64,000 nucleotides of DNA from UBA57 sp963577725 (GCA_047517285.1 JAKZTE010000001.1:1-64000), one strand, 5' to 3'; shown: positions 49,491 to 58,975, numbered from the stretch's first letter. The notes: a model not told the origin generated them from the letters alone. A program made the numbers and translations.

Positions 49491-50690
49491 ATGTGGACTG
49501 AAAAATATCGACCAAAAGTTCTTAGCGAGGTAGCTGGCAACGACGATTTACGCGGTAAAATAAATAAATGGTTACGTACTTGGGATAAATCTTTCAAGCC
49601 TATTTTATTACAAGGAACACCAGGTGTTGGTAAAACTTCTCTCGTCTACGCTCTTGCTAAAGAACTTGATTATCATGTAATTGAACTTAATGCTAGTGAT
49701 AAACGAACGAGGAATAATCTTCAATCTTCACTTGAACCTCTTTTTCAATCTACTACTCTGTTTAATGAAAAGATTTTAGTATTAATTGAAGAAGTCGATG
49801 GCCTTGATTCACGAGCAGACTATGGCGGTGTAGACTTTCTTATTGAAACAATCGACAGTATAACTGTTCCAATCATTATTACTTGTAATTCCTCAGATTC
49901 TAAAAAACTCTCCAAATTACTAAAAAAATGCCAGGTCTATAAATTCAAAAAAATCGATCCACGCCAAATAAGCTTAGTACTAGAATCAATTGTAAAAAAA
50001 GAAAAACTTACACTTCCTCTCGACGATATTGTCAATATTTCAACTACTTCTAATGGTGATTTACGTCATGCTATTAATGCTCTCCAGACATACGATTCGA
50101 CCATAGAACAACCACGTTCATTTATTTCTAAATCATTATCTCTTGATCAAGGAATTCGACAATATTTTGATTCTGTTGATATGTCAGAGGCAATGAATTC
50201 ACTTCTTAATACTCATTCTAACCCAAACGACATATTACGTGCCATTTTTAGCAGTGTGGTCTCAAGTTCTAAAAAAATTCCAAATAATGAATTATCTAAA
50301 ATCCTCTCAATACTGTCTGACATTGACTTGTTACTGGGACGTATAATAAAAACTCGTGAATGGAGACAATTAAGATACTTTAATTCCCTTCTTGTTTATT
50401 CATTATTCGAAACTCTAACTCATCAACCAATTAAATTCAGTTTGTATCAAAATCCATTTCCATTACAAGTTCGTATCTGGAATGACGGCCGAAACTTTCG
50501 TACCATTGTAAAATCACTCAATAAATATACTAATGAATCAACCGATAATCTAGTAGATTTAATTCCTTATTTTATACTAATTCTATCAAAACAAGAAAAC
50601 CGAAATAATCTTCTAACTCGTTTAGGATTAGAAGATAAAGAAATCAACACAATAAATAGAGAAATTACAAATATTTCTAAATCTAAGTAG
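49491..50690 (+). CDS. rfcL: Replication factor C large subunit
   Basis: A 399-residue AAA+ clamp loader subunit that puts PCNA on DNA. Walker A LLQGTPGVGKTSLVYALA lies at residues 38-55, Walker B VLIEEVDGLDSRADYGGVDF near 98-117 (EEVD, where DEVD is usual), sensor 1 PIIITCNSSDSK near 128, and GDLRHAINALQTY sensor 2 near 185. N-terminal WTEKYRPKVLSEVAGN is the RFC box. It has a shorter C-terminus than euryarchaeal RfcL and no plain PIP-box at the end. Twelve bases after the UbiA gene. Confidence 0.93.
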   Translation: MWTEKYRPKVLSEVAGNDDLRGKINKWLRTWDKSFKPILLQGTPGVGKTSLVYALAKELDYHVIELNASDKRTRNNLQSSLEPLFQSTTLFNEKILVLIEEVDGLDSRADYGGVDFLIETIDSITVPIIITCNSSDSKKLSKLLKKCQVYKFKKIDPRQISLVLESIVKKEKLTLPLDDIVNISTTSNGDLRHAINALQTYDSTIEQPRSFISKSLSLDQGIRQYFDSVDMSEAMNSLLNTHSNPNDILRAIFSSVVSSSKKIPNNELSKILSILSDIDLLLGRIIKTREWRQLRYFNSLLVYSLFETLTHQPIKFSLYQNPFPLQVRIWNDGRNFRTIVKSLNKYTNESTDNLVDLIPYFILILSKQENRNNLLTRLGLEDKEINTINREITNISKSK

Positions 50691-51957
50691 GCGTTATTTC
50701 TTTCTGATTATTCATATAACTTCTTAATGCTCTTGGAATTGTAATACTTCCATCTTCGTTTTGATAATTCTCTATTATTGCAATTAAAGTACGTTCTGTA
50801 GCAGTCAATGTACTGTTTAGTGTATGCGTTAAAATACTTTCTTCGTGTGGTTTATTTCTAAATTTTATACCTAGTCTACGAGACTGAAAATCCGTACAAT
50901 TACTACAAGAAACTAATTCTCTGTAGTTGTTTTGTCCAGGCAACCAAGCTTCAATATCAAAAGTTTTTGCTGCAACTTTACCCATGTCCCCAGAACTCAG
51001 TAACATAATTCTATATGGTATTTCTAATTCTTTATAGAATTGTTTTACATCTGATAGAATTTCTTCATGCTGGTTCCAGGAACTTTCTGGATCAGCAATC
51101 GAAAAAATTTCTACTTTTTCAAATTGATGTACTCTGAATATTCCTTTTGTATCTCTTCCATGAGATCCCGCTTCCTTTCTAAAACATGGACTAATTGACG
51201 CATATTTTCTAGGCAAATCATCTTTAGAGAATATTTCATCTGAATGCATTGCGGCTAAGGCATGTTCTGACGTTCCAATTAAGTATAAATCCTGACCTTC
51301 GATTTTGTAAATCACTTCTTCAAAATCTGATAATATTACTGCTCCACTCATTGGTTTCCTATTCATTAGATATGGAGGTTGTAACATGGCATATCCTTTC
51401 TTATTGATATATTCAAGAGCAAATGCAATTAATGCATAATTCATTTTCACCAATTCATTTTTCAAAAAGTAAAATCTTGAACCTGAAATTTTACTTGCTC
51501 TCTCTATATCAATCAAGTCATTTTTTTCAGATAATTCTATGTGATCCAATGAATTCTTGTTTAACCCTGTTTCAGGCTGCCACTTCTCAATCTCTTTATT
51601 TGACTTATCATCTATTCCTATTGGTACTGAATCATGGATTAAATTTGGTATGGATTCTAGACGATTATTATATTCATCTTGACTTTTTTTAGCGTTATTT
51701 TGTAAATCTTCAATTTTAGTCGATATATTCTTCATTTCTGTTAATGTTTCTGTTATGTCAATTCCTTGTCTTTTCTTTGTTGATATATCCTTAGAAATAT
51801 TATTCCTTTGCATCTTATACGACTCTAGTTCAGTAATTAATTCTCTTCTTCCTCTATCTATTTCTAGAAGTTCTGAGATATCTAATTCTACATTCCTATC
51901 TTTCAGCATATTGATGACTTTTTCTGGTTCTGCCCTCATTAACTTTGGATCAATCAA
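50683..51957 (-). CDS. serS: Seryl-tRNA synthetase
   Basis: A 424-residue class II synthetase of the common type (not the rare methanogen form). The N-terminal coiled-coil arm (residues 30-110) grips the long variable arm of tRNA-Ser; motif 2 is FRKEAGSHGRDTKGIFRVHQFEKVE near 257-281 and motif 3 is NSTLTATERTLIAIIENYQ near 382-400. TSEHALAAMHSDE near 224 and QNNYRELVSCSNCTDFQSRR near 337 are typical. The 3' end overlaps that of rfcL by eight bases. One base separates it from pcc1. Confidence 0.95.
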   Translation of the reverse strand: MIDPKLMRAEPEKVINMLKDRNVELDISELLEIDRGRRELITELESYKMQRNNISKDISTKKRQGIDITETLTEMKNISTKIEDLQNNAKKSQDEYNNRLESIPNLIHDSVPIGIDDKSNKEIEKWQPETGLNKNSLDHIELSEKNDLIDIERASKISGSRFYFLKNELVKMNYALIAFALEYINKKGYAMLQPPYLMNRKPMSGAVILSDFEEVIYKIEGQDLYLIGTSEHALAAMHSDEIFSKDDLPRKYASISPCFRKEAGSHGRDTKGIFRVHQFEKVEIFSIADPESSWNQHEEILSDVKQFYKELEIPYRIMLLSSGDMGKVAAKTFDIEAWLPGQNNYRELVSCSNCTDFQSRRLGIKFRNKPHEESILTHTLNSTLTATERTLIAIIENYQNEDGSITIPRALRSYMNNQKEITPT

Positions 51958-51958
51958 A

Positions 51959-52210
51959 TCATTTCACCTTTTCTAATGTTTTACTTGTCATATCAATCAT
52001 TGATAAAACTTCATCTACTGTATTTAACAAAGTTTCCATTACATTATTAGATTTGAAATTAATCTCTAAAATATTGTTCTTCACACTCTGACTCATTGTC
52101 ATTCCTTCTGGAAAATCTTTATTATCTGGATCTAATGATTTTGCTATAATTGCTGCTGTAGACTTTTCTCTGAACTTCAAACTAATATCGATTTCTATAT
52201 TTTTTTTCAT
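51959..52210 (-). CDS. pcc1: KEOPS complex subunit Pcc1
   Basis: An 83-residue CTAG/Pcc1 family protein that dimerises and links the KEOPS complex for t6A37 tRNA modification. The pattern IDISLKFREKSTAAIIAKSLDPDN, a middle MTMSQSVKNNILEINFKSNNV strand pair, and the end helix LLNTVDEVLSMIDMTSKTLE fit the family in both length and order. Kae1 and Bud32 of the same complex are only 1-2 kb upstream on this strand, supporting the call. Confidence 0.85.
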   Translation of the reverse strand: MKKNIEIDISLKFREKSTAAIIAKSLDPDNKDFPEGMTMSQSVKNNILEINFKSNNVMETLLNTVDEVLSMIDMTSKTLEKVK

Positions 52211-52241
52211 ATCTATTGTTTTAGATATTAATATTTTGTAC

Positions 52242-52688
52242 CTAGGCTAATTGAGCAACTACAGATTTATATTTCCACTTTTTAGGAATGATATTCTTCT
52301 TTTTGTAATATTTAGAAAGTCTGTGTACCTTGGCTTCTAACATCTCCAAAGATCTTACGTTTTTTCTATCTCCTCTATTTGATTTCAAATGGTTCTGCAA
52401 GCTTACAGCTCTTTTTACTAAAGTTTCCAAATCTTCAGGTATCTCTTGTTTTACCCCATTCTCTTCCATGAATTCTTTCATTTTCTTTCCAGTTACTGCT
52501 TTTATTGAAGAAACAGCATATTCATCTCTTAATTTAGTTCCTATCTGACTGGCATTCAATCCTTCTTTATTCATTTCAACAATAAGTTTTCCGATTTCTT
52601 CAGGAGTGACCTTCACCCAATCAGACTTCATAGTAGATGGCCTCATAGATTGAGATTTTCCTCTACTGTTTCCATGTATTCTAGTCAA
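52242..52688 (-). CDS. rps15: Small ribosomal subunit protein S15 (uS15)
   Basis: A 148-residue archaeal/eukaryotic type S15 (S13e). The N-terminal extension ARIHGNSRGKSQSMRP-like (TRIHGNSRGKSQSMRPSTMKSDWVKVTPEEI) and the rRNA-binding SLQNHLKSNRGDRKNVRSLEMLEAKVHRLSKYYKK near 91-127 are clear. It sits in the KEOPS cluster, a common archaeal arrangement. Its promoter must lie in the 48-base gap after rdgB or further up. Confidence 0.95.
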   Translation of the reverse strand: MTRIHGNSRGKSQSMRPSTMKSDWVKVTPEEIGKLIVEMNKEGLNASQIGTKLRDEYAVSSIKAVTGKKMKEFMEENGVKQEIPEDLETLVKRAVSLQNHLKSNRGDRKNVRSLEMLEAKVHRLSKYYKKKNIIPKKWKYKSVVAQLA

Positions 52689-52736
52689 TTGTTCTCTTTT
52701 CCATATATGATGTTTATAATGATAAGTCTTGCGTTT

Positions 52737-53312
52737 TTATTGACTTTTTTCTAACCATTCCGCAAATGTTCGTGCTGCTTTTGACCTATGAGATGTTTGA
52801 TTTTTTTCACTTAATGACATCTCTGCAAAAGTTTTGTTTTTTCCCTTTGGTGTAAATATCGGATCATAACCAAAACCTTGATTTCCTTGTAAATTTGCAG
52901 AAATATTTCCCTCGCAAATTCCTATGAAACTCTTTACAACTTTTCCCTTATCACCATACACAATAGCTGAATGGAATTCTGCTGTTTTATCTTCTCGATT
53001 CCTTAGCAATCTAACTATTCCACCAAGTCCAATAGTTTTATACACAAATGCTGAATACGGACCTGGAAAACCATATAATGAATTAATATATACGCCAGAA
53101 TCTTCTACAATGAATGCTTCATCAGTTTTTGTTGATATTTCTTTTGCTGAGTGTTCAGCAACCGATAATACACTAAATGCTTGTATTTCTGTTCCCTTTA
53201 AATCAACAACCCGAAGATCTAAGTCATAATTATCTAATATGTTCCTCATCTCTTCGTATTTGTCCATATTCTTTGTCGCCAAATTGATTTTTTTATTAGT
53301 CAACTCTTGCAT
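52737..53312 (-). CDS. rdgB: XTP/dITP diphosphatase
   Basis: A 191-residue Ham1/RdgB nucleotide house-cleaning enzyme that removes non-canonical purine triphosphates. Motifs: INLATKNMDKYEEMRNIL at residues 9-26, FIVEDSGVYINSLYGFPGPYSAFVYKTIG near 67-95, EGNISANLQGNQGFGYDPIFTPKGKNKTFAEMS near 135-167, and HRSKAARTFAEWL at the C-terminus. Start overlaps the bud32 stop by 17 bases; a later start is possible but would cut the first strand. Confidence 0.95.
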   Translation of the reverse strand: MQELTNKKINLATKNMDKYEEMRNILDNYDLDLRVVDLKGTEIQAFSVLSVAEHSAKEISTKTDEAFIVEDSGVYINSLYGFPGPYSAFVYKTIGLGGIVRLLRNREDKTAEFHSAIVYGDKGKVVKSFIGICEGNISANLQGNQGFGYDPIFTPKGKNKTFAEMSLSEKNQTSHRSKAARTFAEWLEKSQ

Positions 53313-53925
53313 ATCTCCCTCTCATTTCAATTTTCTTTACAATGGAAAAAATTTCCTCCGACGAAAGCTTCATTACTGATTCGTAACCCTTCTTAAAATT
53401 ATTAAACACTTCATTAAAAACATCGTGATGAGCACTCTGTAAAATGCCTTTAAATAATCTTATATCTACTCCTTTATCCTCTGATTTTCTGCTTGTCGTA
53501 GATAATCCAAAATCAATCAAACATATACTTCCATTATCTCTTATTATCATATTTGACGTCGTTAAATCTCCATGAATCGTGTTGTTCTTATGCAATACTG
53601 CGACTATTTCTCCAATCTTTTTACCTATATCTGACTTATTAGAATCATTTTTCATTAATACATCTCTCACTTTCATACCATCTACATTTTCCATTATTAT
53701 TTCTGATTTCTTTAAATCAACGAAATAAATAATTGGAACATCTAATTTTTCTCTTATCTTGTTTATCATGTTTGCTTCCTTCAAAGTTCTGCTAGATCTA
53801 ATAAATTCATCTATCTCCTGATGTCTATATTTCTTAATATCACGACGTTTTGAAATAGCCGATTTTCCAAACCATTCAGTAGAAGATACTATAGCTTCTG
53901 CACCAATATTGATTATTTTCGCCAT
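53296..53925 (-). CDS. bud32: KEOPS kinase/ATPase Bud32
   Basis: About 209 residues from the ATG at 53925; a start nine codons upstream is possible but has poor family fit. It is a small Rio-like kinase that works as an ATPase with Kae1. Seen: GAEAIVSSTEWFGKSAISKRR near residue 7-27, the HRN-like loop IHGDLTTSNMIIRDNG near 120, IDFGLSTTSRKSEDKGVDI near 141 with the DFG, and the C-terminal RGRYA end. It overlaps kae1 by 13 bases, a classic order for a pair that is often fused. Confidence 0.93.
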   Translation of the reverse strand: MAKIINIGAEAIVSSTEWFGKSAISKRRDIKKYRHQEIDEFIRSSRTLKEANMINKIREKLDVPIIYFVDLKKSEIIMENVDGMKVRDVLMKNDSNKSDIGKKIGEIVAVLHKNNTIHGDLTTSNMIIRDNGSICLIDFGLSTTSRKSEDKGVDIRLFKGILQSAHHDVFNEVFNNFKKGYESVMKLSSEEIFSIVKKIEMRGRYARVD

Positions 53926-54911
53926 TTTACATCTACTCTGTCTAATCTCCATGATTGTTTAACCCAACTTTCTTCTACTGACACTTTTGTTCCACTATTA
54001 TATGCCAATATTCCAGCCCATGCAATCTGTGCACCACAATCTCCTGCGTAATTTCTGGGAATCACTGATAGCTTTGAACCCCTCTCTTTACACATGACTT
54101 CTAACATTTCTTTCAATCTAGTGCTTGCTGCTACCCCTCCTGTTATTATCACTTCTTTCTTTTCTAAGAACGACAAAGCTCTTTCTGTCACTTCTGCTAA
54201 CATGGCATATGATGTTTCTTGCAATGAAAAACATACATCTTCTATTTTCTCTCCCTTGTCAATCATCTTTTTTGCACTAGTTAAAATTCCAGAGAACGAA
54301 ACATCATTACCTTTTACAGAATAAGGTAATCTTAGAAAATTTTCTGATTCACTTGCTAATTTTTCGATAATTGCCCCCGCTGGGGAACTATATCCTGCAT
54401 ACCTTCCTATCTGATCAATGAGTTGACCTATTGTCAAGTCTAATGTTTCTCCAAACACTCTCCATTTTCCTGAATTAAATCCTAAAATCATTGTATGACC
54501 TCCAGAAACTAAAAGATTTACAGGATCTGTTGCACGTGTCAATAAACAGCCTAGTTCAATATGTCCAATTGCATGATTTACTGGAACAAGAGGCTTGTTT
54601 AATTTCAGTGATAATGCTCGTGCTGCAGTTGCACCAACTCGGAGACATGGCCCTATCCCAGGTCCAGCCGAATACGAAATAATATCTAATTCTGTATATT
54701 TGATTTTTGCCTGTTCAATTGCTTTTTGTATTACTTCGTTTGCAATATTTGAATGATGCCTAGATGCTTCACGGGGATGTATTCCTGAACCTTTCGGCGC
54801 TTTGTAAATATCCTTCACATCTGAGAATATGTTTCCATTAGTATCAACGATAGACGCCCCAAATGTATGCGCTGTTGATTCTAAACCTATGCAAATTTGA
54901 CTATTCTTCAT
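53913..54911 (-). CDS. kae1: KEOPS catalytic subunit Kae1 (t6A synthase)
   Basis: A 332-residue ASKHA-fold enzyme that adds threonylcarbamoyl to A37 of ANN-decoding tRNAs. N-terminal CIGLESTAHTFGASIVD, the metal site VPVNHAIGHIELG (His-x3-His) near residues 102-114, NLLVSGGHTMIL near 133, and EVIITGGVAASTRLKEMLEVMCKERG near 257, with the last metal Asp in NYAGDCGAQIAWAG near 287. Sua5, which provides the substrate, is not in the window. First gene of the kae1-bud32-rdgB-rps15-pcc1 run. Confidence 0.95.
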   Translation of the reverse strand: MKNSQICIGLESTAHTFGASIVDTNGNIFSDVKDIYKAPKGSGIHPREASRHHSNIANEVIQKAIEQAKIKYTELDIISYSAGPGIGPCLRVGATAARALSLKLNKPLVPVNHAIGHIELGCLLTRATDPVNLLVSGGHTMILGFNSGKWRVFGETLDLTIGQLIDQIGRYAGYSSPAGAIIEKLASESENFLRLPYSVKGNDVSFSGILTSAKKMIDKGEKIEDVCFSLQETSYAMLAEVTERALSFLEKKEVIITGGVAASTRLKEMLEVMCKERGSKLSVIPRNYAGDCGAQIAWAGILAYNSGTKVSVEESWVKQSWRLDRVDVKWRK

Positions 54912-54936
54912 TAGTTAACATTTAAGAATCTCAATT

Positions 54937-55410
54937 ATGAATATATCTCTAACTATATTGAAAAAAACACAAAAAAAATTGGATTTTCGAACCATTGAAA
55001 TTACTTTTGTCATTCATGAGACTGAGAATATTGATAAATTCTTATCTCATTTATTCGAAATCTTTGGTTTATCTGATACTGATCTCAGCATAAAAAAAAC
55101 TGAAGGGCATCATAGGAACATTATACAATTGATTCGCGCTTATCTTATTCGAGACAGGGTACCTGAAATAACCGAAAAAATTCTTTCTTCTATTAATATA
55201 GCTGATCTTAAAACTATTAACAATGATCTACTTTACTATCTAGACGACAAATTCACTTTGTACTTACGGTTTAATAAACAAGATATAATTGACAACGTTC
55301 TAACACTTTCTTATGATGATTCTGTTCGCATCAAAATGAAACCAAAAATTAAATTAAATAAAGATAAAGCAATAGCTTCATACAAGGAACTATTGAGTGA
55401 ATATTCATGA
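54937..55410 (+). CDS. Predicted exosome-associated RNA-binding protein (COG1325-like)
   Basis: A 157-residue protein. The pattern ISLTIL...IEITFVIHETENIDKFLSHLFEIFGLS, then KKTEGHHRNIIQLIRAYL and a strand-rich end LYLRFNKQDIIDN...SVRIKMKPKI resembles the archaeal COG1325 group of predicted exosome-linked, L5-like RNA-binding proteins. This is judged from memory. It is divergent from kae1, and its stop overlaps the next ORF by four bases (ATGA), which suggests coupling. Confidence 0.6.
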   Translation: MNISLTILKKTQKKLDFRTIEITFVIHETENIDKFLSHLFEIFGLSDTDLSIKKTEGHHRNIIQLIRAYLIRDRVPEITEKILSSINIADLKTINNDLLYYLDDKFTLYLRFNKQDIIDNVLTLSYDDSVRIKMKPKIKLNKDKAIASYKELLSEYS

Positions 55411-55634
55411 GAGTAAAACGAAGATATCTACTAACTGATAACGATAATCTTGCTAACATCAAATCATTAAATTTAAAGAACACTCGAATTGTACGAAATA
55501 GCTTTAGCAAAACAATAATTCTAAAAGTAAACCTAGATTACATTCAGGAAATAAAACAACAACTTTCTAGTCATAATATTCAAATTCTTCAAGTTTCAGG
55601 CACTCTAAAATCAATCAAAAACAAGAAGAATTAA
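55407..55634 (+). CDS. Small basic protein coupled to the COG1325-like gene
   Basis: A 75-residue basic protein (MRVKRRYLLTDND...SIKNKKN) with no family I recognise. The alternating strand-helix pattern and many Lys/Arg residues suit a small RNA-binding domain. The ATG overlaps the preceding stop, so co-translation is likely. In other archaea the neighbourhood of COG1325 holds RNase P protein and other RNA genes, making a role there possible but unproven. Confidence 0.55.
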   Translation: MRVKRRYLLTDNDNLANIKSLNLKNTRIVRNSFSKTIILKVNLDYIQEIKQQLSSHNIQILQVSGTLKSIKNKKN

Positions 55635-55658
55635 ATTATCTTAATACAATATAGTTTT

Positions 55659-55756
55659 GGGATGAAGTATTAGTCGCCCCAGACTGAATTCAGATGAAGC
55701 TCCAGGACATTGATCCTCTTTTACTCTGAATTATGAGGACACTGCGACGAAACTGA
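55659..55756 (+). ncRNA. Candidate tandem C/D-box guide RNA
   Basis: The gap between a plus-strand gene and a convergent membrane protein gene holds box-like motifs in alternating order: GGGATGA (55659-55665), CTGA (55684-55687), CAGATGA (55691-55697), CTGA (55726-55729), ATTATGA (55730-55736) and CTGA (55753-55756). The first D'-C' spacing is three bases, as in archaeal C/D RNAs. The C boxes each differ from RTGATGA by one or two bases, and the middle guide (28 bases) is long and could hold an AGGA/TCCT hairpin. Targets were not worked out. Confidence 0.4.
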
Positions 55757-55759
55757 CCA

Positions 55760-56242
55760 CTATTCTTTCCATGCAAGTATTATGTTTATTATTCCAAATA
55801 AATTACCAAATAAAATTAATCCAATTCCCAGTCCACTTGGTATTGTAGCGAATTCCATCATTACTCCAACTACAAATTCTGACATGCCAGAATAAGACGC
55901 AGACGATCCTACATAACCTCCCCAATACATGAAAATACAAGCTAACAATGCACCAATTTCTGTCAATATAATTTGCGCATAAAATAAATTTTTCTTTATT
56001 AATTTGATTTCATATAATTTCCAAAGTAAATAGTACACGAATGTCCATGCAATAAATCCAACTACTGCCGAAAATAGAAATATAAAGTACGCTAAAACCA
56101 TATAGATTCCCGGCCATTCGGTAATTAGTATTGGAAAAGCTAATTGAGGAATTAAAATAGGAAACAAAAATATTATCGCAACAATTGTGTTTAATACCGA
56201 TAATTTCAGAAAATTCTTTATAACAGTTTCAATCCTAATCAT
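55760..56242 (-). CDS. Integral membrane protein, four helices
   Basis: A 160-residue hydrophobic protein with about four to five membrane segments (near 14-35, 45-73, 82-105, 130-155) and few charged residues, apart from a KLYEIKLIKK loop. No known transporter motif was recognised. It directly follows another membrane protein gene on the same strand (one base apart), so the two probably form a pair. Confidence 0.55.
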   Translation of the reverse strand: MIRIETVIKNFLKLSVLNTIVAIIFLFPILIPQLAFPILITEWPGIYMVLAYFIFLFSAVVGFIAWTFVYYLLWKLYEIKLIKKNLFYAQIILTEIGALLACIFMYWGGYVGSSASYSGMSEFVVGVMMEFATIPSGLGIGLILFGNLFGIINIILAWKE

Positions 56243-56243
56243 G

Positions 56244-56555
56244 TTATTTTCTCTCCAAAGACTTTATTCCTGATATTATTAAAATTACCGAATATATAGA
56301 ACCTGTAAGTACTATTATTGATGCAATTCTCTTCCATATTCCTAAATCTTCTCGAAACGTCTGAACCTCTAATTGACTCAATAAAAATAAGAATATGACT
56401 CCAAATAATATGGTGAAATTTCCCCATAAAACCGACATCTGTAATTCTCTCTTTTTTTCTATAAAAATATAAAATAACAGTCCTAAAAAAAATATTAATA
56501 TTGGCATAATTAAATACGGATTTAGTAAAATTAAAAAATAAATTTGATACAGCAA
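56244..56555 (-). CDS. Small integral membrane protein, partner of the downstream membrane protein
   Basis: A 103-residue protein with three membrane segments (near 5-32, 42-62, 76-96) and a C-terminal SLERK. The overlapping frame (56239-56574) codes a Cys-poor, mixed product with no hydrophobic pattern and is rejected. The stop lies next to the start of the following membrane protein gene. The function is unknown. Confidence 0.5.
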   Translation of the reverse strand: MLYQIYFLILLNPYLIMPILIFFLGLLFYIFIEKKRELQMSVLWGNFTILFGVIFLFLLSQLEVQTFREDLGIWKRIASIIVLTGSIYSVILIISGIKSLERK

Positions 56556-56662
56556 GCACTATACTCAACAACATAATTATATTTGAAAATTAGCTTCCGG
56601 ATAATTGTACTAAATCAATGATTAATTTCGTAATATTTAATACAATTTACATTAATTATAAT

Positions 56663-58975
56663 ATGGTAATGTCTGATTCCTATATTCGACCACTTGACTC
56701 TTTAAATCGTAAAGACGGAGATATCGTAGGTGGAAAAAGCGCTAATCTTGGCGAATTATTGAACGCAGGTCTTCCAGTTCCTGGTGGATTTGCTATAACT
56801 ACTGCGGTTTACAAAGAATTAGTTATAGAAACAGAATCAAAGAACCAGATTCATGATTTATTGAATAATTTGGATATGGATGATTTTGATTCAATAAATT
56901 CGTGTAGTGCGCAAATTCGTGAATTAATCGAAAAAATTCCTCTTCCTGAAGCTCTAATATCTGAAATTCAATCTTCTTATCGCTCATTAGGAGATGATAT
57001 TGAAGTTGCAGTAAGAAGCAGTGCCACTGCCGAAGATCTCCCATCTGCTAGTTTTGCAGGTCAAATGGATTCTTTTTTGTATATTAAAGGAATTGAAAAT
57101 GTTCTAAAGTCAGTTAAAAAATGCATTAGTTCAGTTTTTTCATCTCGTGCAATATCTTATAGACATGAAAAAAACTTTGATCATTTTATTGTTCTTGCAA
57201 GTGTTACTATTCAAAAAATGCTAGATCCTGAATCTGCCGGTGTTATGTTTACACTTAATCCTGTAACTGGTGCAACAAACGAAATATACATAGAAGGTTC
57301 ATGGGGAGTTGGCGAAACCATAGTACAAGGTAAAGTTGATCCTGATTCTTTTATTGTTCAAAAACCTGAATTAAATATCTCGTCTCGTACTATTAACACT
57401 AAAAAACTTATGACCATTCGTGGAGCAACACAAGGAAAATTCTCAATTGCTGACCGTGCTTCTGCAACAGAAATTGATGTTCCCCTTGATATACAAAATA
57501 AACCATCAATCGATGACAATACCGTTAAACTTCTATCTGATTATGCAGTTAAAATCGAGAAACATTACAGCAAACCTATGGATATAGAATGGGTTCTTGA
57601 AAAAAATTCACATCAGATCTTTATTGTACAAGCTCGTCCAGAAACTGTTCATTCAAAACCTCAAAATAATAATGAAATTATCTTAAAAGGTATTGGAGCT
57701 TCTTCTGGTGTTAGTTTCGGTCCTGTAAATGTTATTTTAGATATTAAGAACATCGCTAGTTTCATCGACAAACAGGTTCTTGTTACTCAAATGACTACTC
57801 CTGATTGGACACCAATTATGAAACGCGCTTCTGCAATTATTACTCAATCAGGCGGGGCTACTGCTCATGCTGCTATCGTTTCTAGGGAATTGGGAATTCC
57901 GTGTATTGTAGGCGCGAAAGATGCAACAAACATATTGAAAACTGGACAAGAAGTTACAGTAGATGGTTCTACTGGATGTATATACGATGGCAAAATTGAA
58001 ATCCAAAATAAATCTGAAACTCAATCTTCTTCATTTGAAAGTGAATCTTGGCCTATAACTGCCACCCAAATATATATGAATTTAGGTTCTCCTGACCTTA
58101 TTGATAAATATAAAGTTCTTCCATTTGATGGAATAGGTTTAATGCGTCTTGAATTCTTAATTGCAGATAAAATATCTAAACACCCATTAAAAATAATTGA
58201 GGATAATGAATCAGACAAATTTGTTAACGAACTCTTTAACGGCATAAATAAAGTAGCTAGTACTATCTTTCCACGACCTCTCGTTGTACGTTTTAGCGAT
58301 TTCAAATCTAATGAGTATCGTAAACTTGAAGGCGGAGAAAAATACGAACCACATGAAGAAAATCCAATGATTGGCTGGAGAGGTATTTCTAGATATATTA
58401 GTCCTGATTACCAACCTGCATTTCGTTTAGAATGTAAGGCAATTAAAAAATTAAGGGATGCAGGTATGTCAAATGTTTGGGTGATGTTACCATTTGCTAG
58501 AACAATTCCTGAAGTAAAAGAAACATTGAAGATCATGCAAGAAGAAGGACTAGAACGCAGTGATGATTTTAAAGTATGGTTAATGGCAGAAACTCCTAGC
58601 CTTGTAATTCAAGCAGATGATTTTGCAAAGCTATGCGATGGATTTTCTATCGGCAGTAATGATTTAACCCAGCTTATGTTAGGCGTTGACCGTGATTCTG
58701 AGTTATTACACCGCCTTGGATATTTCAACGAACGCGATCCTGCAGTTCTGAAAGCAATCAAAACTCTCATACGCGCTGCACATGATAACGATATAACAAT
58801 CTCTATCTGCGGACAAGCTCCATCATTATACCCTGATTTTGCTGCTTGGTTAGTAAAAGAAGGAATTGATAGCATTAGTGCAAATCCTGATTCTGTCATA
58901 AGGACTCGCCGCTCAGTTGCAGGAGCAGAAAGAAAAGAACTTCTTAGACTACGACAAAATTCAAATTCTGAATAA
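56663..58975 (+). CDS. ppsA: Phosphoenolpyruvate synthase
   Basis: About 770 residues from the ATG at 56663; the open frame reaches an ATG 15 codons earlier, and a third ATG lies two codons later. Makes PEP from pyruvate and ATP for gluconeogenesis. The N-terminal ATP-grasp part has GGKSANLGELLNAGLPVPGGFAIT near residues 23-44 and VRSSATAEDLPSASFAGQ; the phospho-histidine is in QSGGATAHAAIVSRELGIPCIVG near 400; the PEP domain has FSIGSNDLTQLMLGVDRDS near 665 and ICGQAPS near 712. A start at 56618 is less likely, as those residues are not conserved in the family. Confidence 0.92.
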   Translation: MVMSDSYIRPLDSLNRKDGDIVGGKSANLGELLNAGLPVPGGFAITTAVYKELVIETESKNQIHDLLNNLDMDDFDSINSCSAQIRELIEKIPLPEALISEIQSSYRSLGDDIEVAVRSSATAEDLPSASFAGQMDSFLYIKGIENVLKSVKKCISSVFSSRAISYRHEKNFDHFIVLASVTIQKMLDPESAGVMFTLNPVTGATNEIYIEGSWGVGETIVQGKVDPDSFIVQKPELNISSRTINTKKLMTIRGATQGKFSIADRASATEIDVPLDIQNKPSIDDNTVKLLSDYAVKIEKHYSKPMDIEWVLEKNSHQIFIVQARPETVHSKPQNNNEIILKGIGASSGVSFGPVNVILDIKNIASFIDKQVLVTQMTTPDWTPIMKRASAIITQSGGATAHAAIVSRELGIPCIVGAKDATNILKTGQEVTVDGSTGCIYDGKIEIQNKSETQSSSFESESWPITATQIYMNLGSPDLIDKYKVLPFDGIGLMRLEFLIADKISKHPLKIIEDNESDKFVNELFNGINKVASTIFPRPLVVRFSDFKSNEYRKLEGGEKYEPHEENPMIGWRGISRYISPDYQPAFRLECKAIKKLRDAGMSNVWVMLPFARTIPEVKETLKIMQEEGLERSDDFKVWLMAETPSLVIQADDFAKLCDGFSIGSNDLTQLMLGVDRDSELLHRLGYFNERDPAVLKAIKTLIRAAHDNDITISICGQAPSLYPDFAAWLVKEGIDSISANPDSVIRTRRSVAGAERKELLRLRQNSNSE

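Noticed and set aside
56239..56574. Alternative 111-residue frame over the small membrane protein gene
   Set aside because: Its product has no hydrophobic pattern or known motif, while the frame at 56244-56555 gives three clean membrane segments and abuts the next gene.
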